NCBI RefSeq assembly: GCF_900102515.1
Contig: NZ_FMVS01000033.1
Location: 1 to 38,737, forward strand
Source of the DNA: Butyrivibrio sp. INlla14
GTDB lineage: Bacteria; Bacillota; Clostridia; Lachnospirales; Lachnospiraceae
DNA length: 38,737 nucleotides
Direction: 5' to 3'
Shown here: positions 35,552-38,737 of the stretch, piece after piece
Layout of the letters: every line of letters starts with the position of its first letter
How positions within the stretch are numbered: position 1 is the stretch's first letter
The notes under the pieces: model-generated
The model's database searches: none
What the model was told of the DNA's origin: nothing
The model's input: only the letters and a program-made list of their open reading frames with translations
Position numbers and translations under genes: made by a program

Positions 35552-37089
35552 AAAACTCCCTTTCTAATTATATCCTGTGATTCCATATCATTATCCCCAA
35601 TACAAACTATCCCCTGCACATTCATACAATTATCCAAATAATGACATACCTCGTCTATTATTGCCCTGTTAAATATCTCCCCTGGCGCAATAAGTGGTAT
35701 ACCCGGCGGATATAAATTAATAAATTCCGCAGAAACTCTGCCTTCAGCCTCTTGCAACTCTACTACTTCGCTGTCAGCATCCCATGCACTCCTTATACTT
35801 GAAAAGGCACAAGGAAGTTCGTATATCTTCTCATTAGAAGACACGCCGTTTTGTTCGTCGCTTGAATTATTATGTGAATCTTCAAGAGTACCTATAGACT
35901 GTTGTAGCTTATTATCTATGTCCAAAATAGCTCTAATAAGCCTGTTAACCCCATTATCTGCATCCCAACCAGAAATGATAGCCAAAGCATATCTATCTCC
36001 TGCCATCTCTAATTGTAGATGATATTCTTTTCGAAGTATATCATATAAATCCTGACCTGTCATTGTACCAATATTGACATAAATCAGTACTTTTGCGGCA
36101 TCTTCTATTGCATTTTTTCCCGGAACAATTATATACCTGCAATTACGTGTAGCAGTTTGTATTTTATTTCGGAGTTGTAAAAGCCTATTAGCAAAGCTCT
36201 TACCATTATCCGTAATTTCCTTCACGCATAAATCTATAGATGACATCAACACATATGATGGACTACTACTCTGATAAATCCTAAGAAATCTCTTTAGCCT
36301 ATTTCTATCTACCAGATTACCCTGCACATGTAAAAGAGCGGTCTGAGTCATTGAAGGTAATGTCTTATGAACACTATGAATTACCAGATCTGCTCCCTGT
36401 GCAACTGCACTTTCTGGAATGTCATCATATAAATTATTAGTATAATCAATAGCGCTAGCAGTATCCTGAGTAACCGTACTGTCATCTAAGACTTTCTTGT
36501 CTGCTCTATTATTTAGAACAAAGTGTGCCCCATGAGCTGCATCGACAATAAGTGGTATTCCTCTTCTATGACACACCTTGGCAATTTCTCTTATTTCTGA
36601 ACATTTTCCTTCGTATGTAGGAGATGTAATAAATACGCACTTGATGCCAGCTTCAAGATTATCCTCAATCTCTTTTGCCGTATATCCTGTAGGTATCCCA
36701 TAATTCTGATCAAGCTTATAGGGAAGATACTTTATTTTTAAATTTCTCATGTAAACAGCATGATAAAAAGACTTATGACTCCCTCTTGCAGCTAACACTG
36801 TATCACCTTCGCCTGCCACAGCAGAAATGGCTGAAAGAACTCCACATGTACTGCCATTAACAAGAAAGAATGTCTCTTCGCTTCCATATAATCTGTTGGC
36901 TCTCTTCTCTGCCTCTAAAATGATTCCACTGGCATCATGAAGATTGTCATAATCATCAATTTCTGTTATATCACAACGAAAAGCACCCTTCATCGGGGTG
37001 CTCTCTAAATTGCGCTTATGACCTGGCATATGAAATGGATACATATCTGAATCTGCCAGTTTACATAGTTCCTGGTATAAATCAGGCAT
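35533..37089 (-). CDS. Orn/Lys/Arg decarboxylase-family PLP enzyme
   Basis: The 518-residue fold-type I PLP enzyme has MYPFHMPGHKRN, FLVNGSTCGVLSAISAV, PLIVDAAHGAHF and the PLP-lysine segment DLVIHSVHKTLPSMTQTALL (Lys at about residue 244). The C-terminal domain includes INLYPPGIPLIAPGE, the hallmark of this decarboxylase group. Arginine, lysine or ornithine could be the substrate; this short Firmicutes type near holB/yaaR is often named SpeA or YaaO, but the specificity is not readable from sequence. It overlaps the HD gene by 8 bp (ATGCCTGA) and the pyk start by 19 bp. A Ser/Asn-rich insert lies at about residues 400-418. Confidence 0.9.
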   Translation of the reverse strand: MPDLYQELCKLADSDMYPFHMPGHKRNLESTPMKGAFRCDITEIDDYDNLHDASGIILEAEKRANRLYGSEETFFLVNGSTCGVLSAISAVAGEGDTVLAARGSHKSFYHAVYMRNLKIKYLPYKLDQNYGIPTGYTAKEIEDNLEAGIKCVFITSPTYEGKCSEIREIAKVCHRRGIPLIVDAAHGAHFVLNNRADKKVLDDSTVTQDTASAIDYTNNLYDDIPESAVAQGADLVIHSVHKTLPSMTQTALLHVQGNLVDRNRLKRFLRIYQSSSPSYVLMSSIDLCVKEITDNGKSFANRLLQLRNKIQTATRNCRYIIVPGKNAIEDAAKVLIYVNIGTMTGQDLYDILRKEYHLQLEMAGDRYALAIISGWDADNGVNRLIRAILDIDNKLQQSIGTLEDSHNNSSDEQNGVSSNEKIYELPCAFSSIRSAWDADSEVVELQEAEGRVSAEFINLYPPGIPLIAPGEIFNRAIIDEVCHYLDNCMNVQGIVCIGDNDMESQDIIRKGVLCVKQK

Positions 37090-37675
37090 AATTTACTAAA
37101 ATCTTTCCCTTTCTCAATTTGAGAGTCTCTAATGTAGATGAATACTTGTCCGCAATACAAACAATCCAAGCCTCTCTACATCTAGGCGGATTAATAGTTA
37201 GTGGCCACATGTGCTTTCTGATTATATCTTTCTCTCTCTCAGATAAGACAAAATCTCTCGTAGCATTTCTTAATGCTATTCCTGGATGGTAGAATCCATG
37301 TAGTTTAGGATGAATATTTCCAGGCGCCTCAGAATTGTGCCAATCATACAGAAAATAATCATGCAATAGAGCACCTCTTACAAGTTCTCGCTCCTTACAA
37401 TGTACTCCCAAAACCCTTCCTAACTTGATTGCACATAACGCTACATGTAAACAATGCTCATAAACTGTCACATTTCCATGCTGAATAAAACTTTTTAGTT
37501 TAATATACTCTTCTGATTGGAGAATATCCTGTCCATGCTTCTTGATAATAGACTTATACTCCTCGTTAGCCTCTAACTCATCTAAGACCTCAGGATTAAA
37601 TGTATCTGGATCGTAATGTTTTATATCCAATACCTTTTTAATGGCATTTCTATCTTCCGCTTCTAATCTATGCAT
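37082..37675 (-). CDS. HD-domain phosphohydrolase-like protein
   Basis: The 197-residue protein carries the HD metal site: the first His in VTVYEHCLHVALCAIKLG, the His-Asp pair in LVRGALLHDYFLYDWHN, and later conserved His residues in GFYHPGIALRNA and IIRKHMWPL. The family hydrolyses phosphate esters of nucleotides or similar compounds; the substrate is unknown. It is the first gene of the co-directional run and is translationally coupled to the decarboxylase gene through an 8-bp overlap. A 12-bp palindrome ACATAATTATGT lies at 37717-37728 upstream and could be an operator, with weak support. Confidence 0.82.
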   Translation of the reverse strand: MHRLEAEDRNAIKKVLDIKHYDPDTFNPEVLDELEANEEYKSIIKKHGQDILQSEEYIKLKSFIQHGNVTVYEHCLHVALCAIKLGRVLGVHCKERELVRGALLHDYFLYDWHNSEAPGNIHPKLHGFYHPGIALRNATRDFVLSEREKDIIRKHMWPLTINPPRCREAWIVCIADKYSSTLETLKLRKGKILVNYA

Positions 37676-37831
37676 ATACTTCCCTCACAAGCATCTTCCT
37701 TGATTGTTATATATTAACATAATTATGTGAGAAATAAATAAAAAACAAGAAAAAATAGGATTAACTCATATAGAATTTGCGATTTTATTTCAAAAAATGG
37801 AATGATCATTGAATTTTAGACATAAAAAAGA

Positions 37832-37904
<73 letters not shown>

Positions 37905-37908
37905 ATAG

Positions 37909-37982
37909 TAGCGGGGACAGGATTTGAACCTATGACCTTCGGGTTATGAGCCCGACGAGCTTCCAGACTGCTCCACCCCGCG
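37909..37982 (-). tRNA. Initiator tRNA-fMet (CAT)
   Basis: The 74-nt cloverleaf has a CAT anticodon flanked by the three G-C pairs typical of initiators (GGG/CCC) and acceptor CGCGGGG/CCCCGC. Position 1 is C and position 72 is T, so the first pair is open as initiators require, although C1-A72 is the more familiar form. No CCA is encoded. Confidence 0.93.
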
Positions 37983-38045
37983 TCATTATAAATCCGTACC
38001 TCGTACGAATTATATGATTTTCTGTCTATAAGACAAAAAAATAAA

Positions 38046-38127
38046 TGGATGGCGGTGGATTCGAACCACCGAAGCAATTTGCAGCAGATTTACAGTCTGT
38101 CCCCTTTGGCCACTCGGGAAGCCATCC
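38046..38127 (-). tRNA. tRNA-Tyr (GTA)
   Basis: An 82-nt class II tRNA has a long variable arm (TGCAAATTGCTTCG region), a GTA anticodon in loop CTGTAAA, acceptor GGATGGC/GCCATCC and discriminator A. Confidence 0.96.
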
Positions 38128-38134
38128 ATATAAA

Positions 38135-38207
38135 AGCCGATGAGCGGACTCGAACCGTTAACCTGCTGATTACAAATCAGCTGCTCTGCCAATTGAGCCA
38201 CATCGGC
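38135..38207 (-). tRNA. tRNA-Thr (TGT)
   Basis: A 73-nt cloverleaf has a TGT anticodon in loop TTTGTAA, acceptor GCCGATG/CATCGGC and T-loop TTCGAGT. Confidence 0.96.
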
Positions 38208-38235
38208 TTACACACGAATTGTGTTCGTTGTATAG

Positions 38236-38308
38236 TGGGGCCTACAGGGCTCGAACCTGTGACCCTCTGCTTGTAAGGCAGATGCTCTCCCAGCTGAGCT
38301 AAGACCCC
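38236..38308 (-). tRNA. tRNA-Val (TAC)
   Basis: A 73-nt cloverleaf has a TAC anticodon in loop CTTACAA, acceptor GGGGTCT/AGGCCCC (one T-G pair) and discriminator A. Confidence 0.96.
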
Positions 38309-38344
38309 ATACAAACATATAAGCCAAACTATATTAAGTTTGAG

Positions 38345-38418
38345 CGACCCGAAGGGGGTTCGAACCCCTGACCTCCGCCGTGACAGGGCGGCGCTCTAAC
38401 CAGCTGAGCCACCGGGCC
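38345..38418 (-). tRNA. tRNA-Asp (GTC)
   Basis: A 74-nt cloverleaf has a GTC anticodon in loop CTGTCAC, acceptor GGCCCGG/TCGGGTC (two G-T pairs) and discriminator G. It lies about 70 bp after the 23S 3' end, so it is probably cotranscribed with the rRNA. Confidence 0.96.
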
Positions 38419-38490
38419 ATTTGGTAATCATTTGTACCTTCAAAACCGAACACTGATAATCTAAATCCTTCTTCAATCGTTCCTAACCTT

Positions 38491-38737
38491 CTTGGATAAG
38501 CCCTCGACCTATTAGTACACATCAGCTGAACACGTTACCGTGCTTACACCTTGTGCCTATCTAACCTCATACTCTCTAAGGGGTCTTACTGGACAAGCCA
38601 GGGATATCTCATCTTGAGGGGGGCTTCACGCTTAGATGCCTTCAGCGTTTATCCCTTCCGGACGTGGCTACCCAGCCTTATGCATCTGGCGATGCAGCTG
38701 ATACACCAGCGGTCCGTCCATCCCGGTCCTCTCGTAC
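38491..38737 (-). rRNA. 23S ribosomal RNA, 3' end (partial)
   Basis: Read on the minus strand, the right edge starts GTACGAGAGGACCGG, which is the sarcin-ricin loop. The rest follows the conserved 23S domain VI to CTAATAGGTCGAGGGCTTA. The 3' end is placed near 38491 by comparison with known 23S ends and is accurate to a few bases. The rest of the gene lies beyond the window. Confidence 0.95.

Noticed and set aside
37717..37728. Palindrome ACATAATTATGT upstream of the HD gene as a defined operator
   Set aside because: It is short, AT-rich and found once; too weak to list as a site.

Overview
The window looks like a chromosomal segment of a low-GC Gram-positive anaerobe of the class Clostridia, most likely a rumen or gut Lachnospiraceae member close to Butyrivibrio. 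The reasons are the hprK-glk-murB-rapZ-whiA-HPr-like gene order, a yaaR-holB-ricT-trmN6-rsmI cluster, strong Shine-Dalgarno sites, AT-rich intergenic DNA, and very large InlB-repeat/MBG surface proteins. Genus assignment is inference. Apart from the transposase fragment at the left edge and pyrG, every gene lies on the minus strand, as does the rRNA/tRNA block, so the minus strand is probably the leading strand. The window starts inside a transposase and ends inside a 23S rRNA gene, which is what an assembly contig bounded by repeats would look like.

Layout. 1-279: end of an IS630-family element that has cut off the 3' part of a surface-protein gene (266-3121); a small conserved gene precedes that gene (3148-3384). 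3400-3848: intergenic region with two hairpins, a candidate small RNA and a promoter motif. 3849-8979: carbon-control and envelope cluster: hprK, ROK glucokinase, murB, rapZ, whiA and an HPr/Crh-like protein with Glu in place of the catalytic His. 9142-12069: three-gene operon with a binding-protein/VWA lipoprotein, an XpaC-like membrane protein and a coiled-coil protein. 12170-16336: uvrC and ftsH, divergent from pyrG (16659-18269, plus strand). 18322-25647: a second copy of the surface-protein module, intact, with a 2351-residue InlB-repeat/MBG protein and its own small upstream gene. 25906-29116: pckA and a GH27 alpha-galactosidase-like gene. 29167-37675: a long co-directional run: HD protein, Orn/Lys/Arg decarboxylase-like protein, pyruvate kinase, guanylate-kinase-like protein, yaaR, holB, ricT, trmN6-like and rsmI. 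37832-38737: tRNA-Phe, fMet, Tyr, Thr, Val and Asp directly downstream of a 23S rRNA gene, with no 5S gene visible between or after them.

How the genes fit together. HprK can phosphorylate only the regulatory serine of the HPr-like protein here, because the EI-dependent histidine is absent. With glucokinase, pyruvate kinase, PEP carboxykinase and RapZ nearby, the segment is rich in central-carbon and envelope control. The most unusual structure is the duplicated surface module. Each copy has a short soluble protein with a shared core (25 of 45 positions identical) and a giant secreted repeat protein with a matched 33-residue signal peptide. In front of each is the same 19-bp tandem-repeat motif, exactly 9 bp from a -10-like hexamer. 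That pattern suggests a co-regulated and possibly undescribed surface system.
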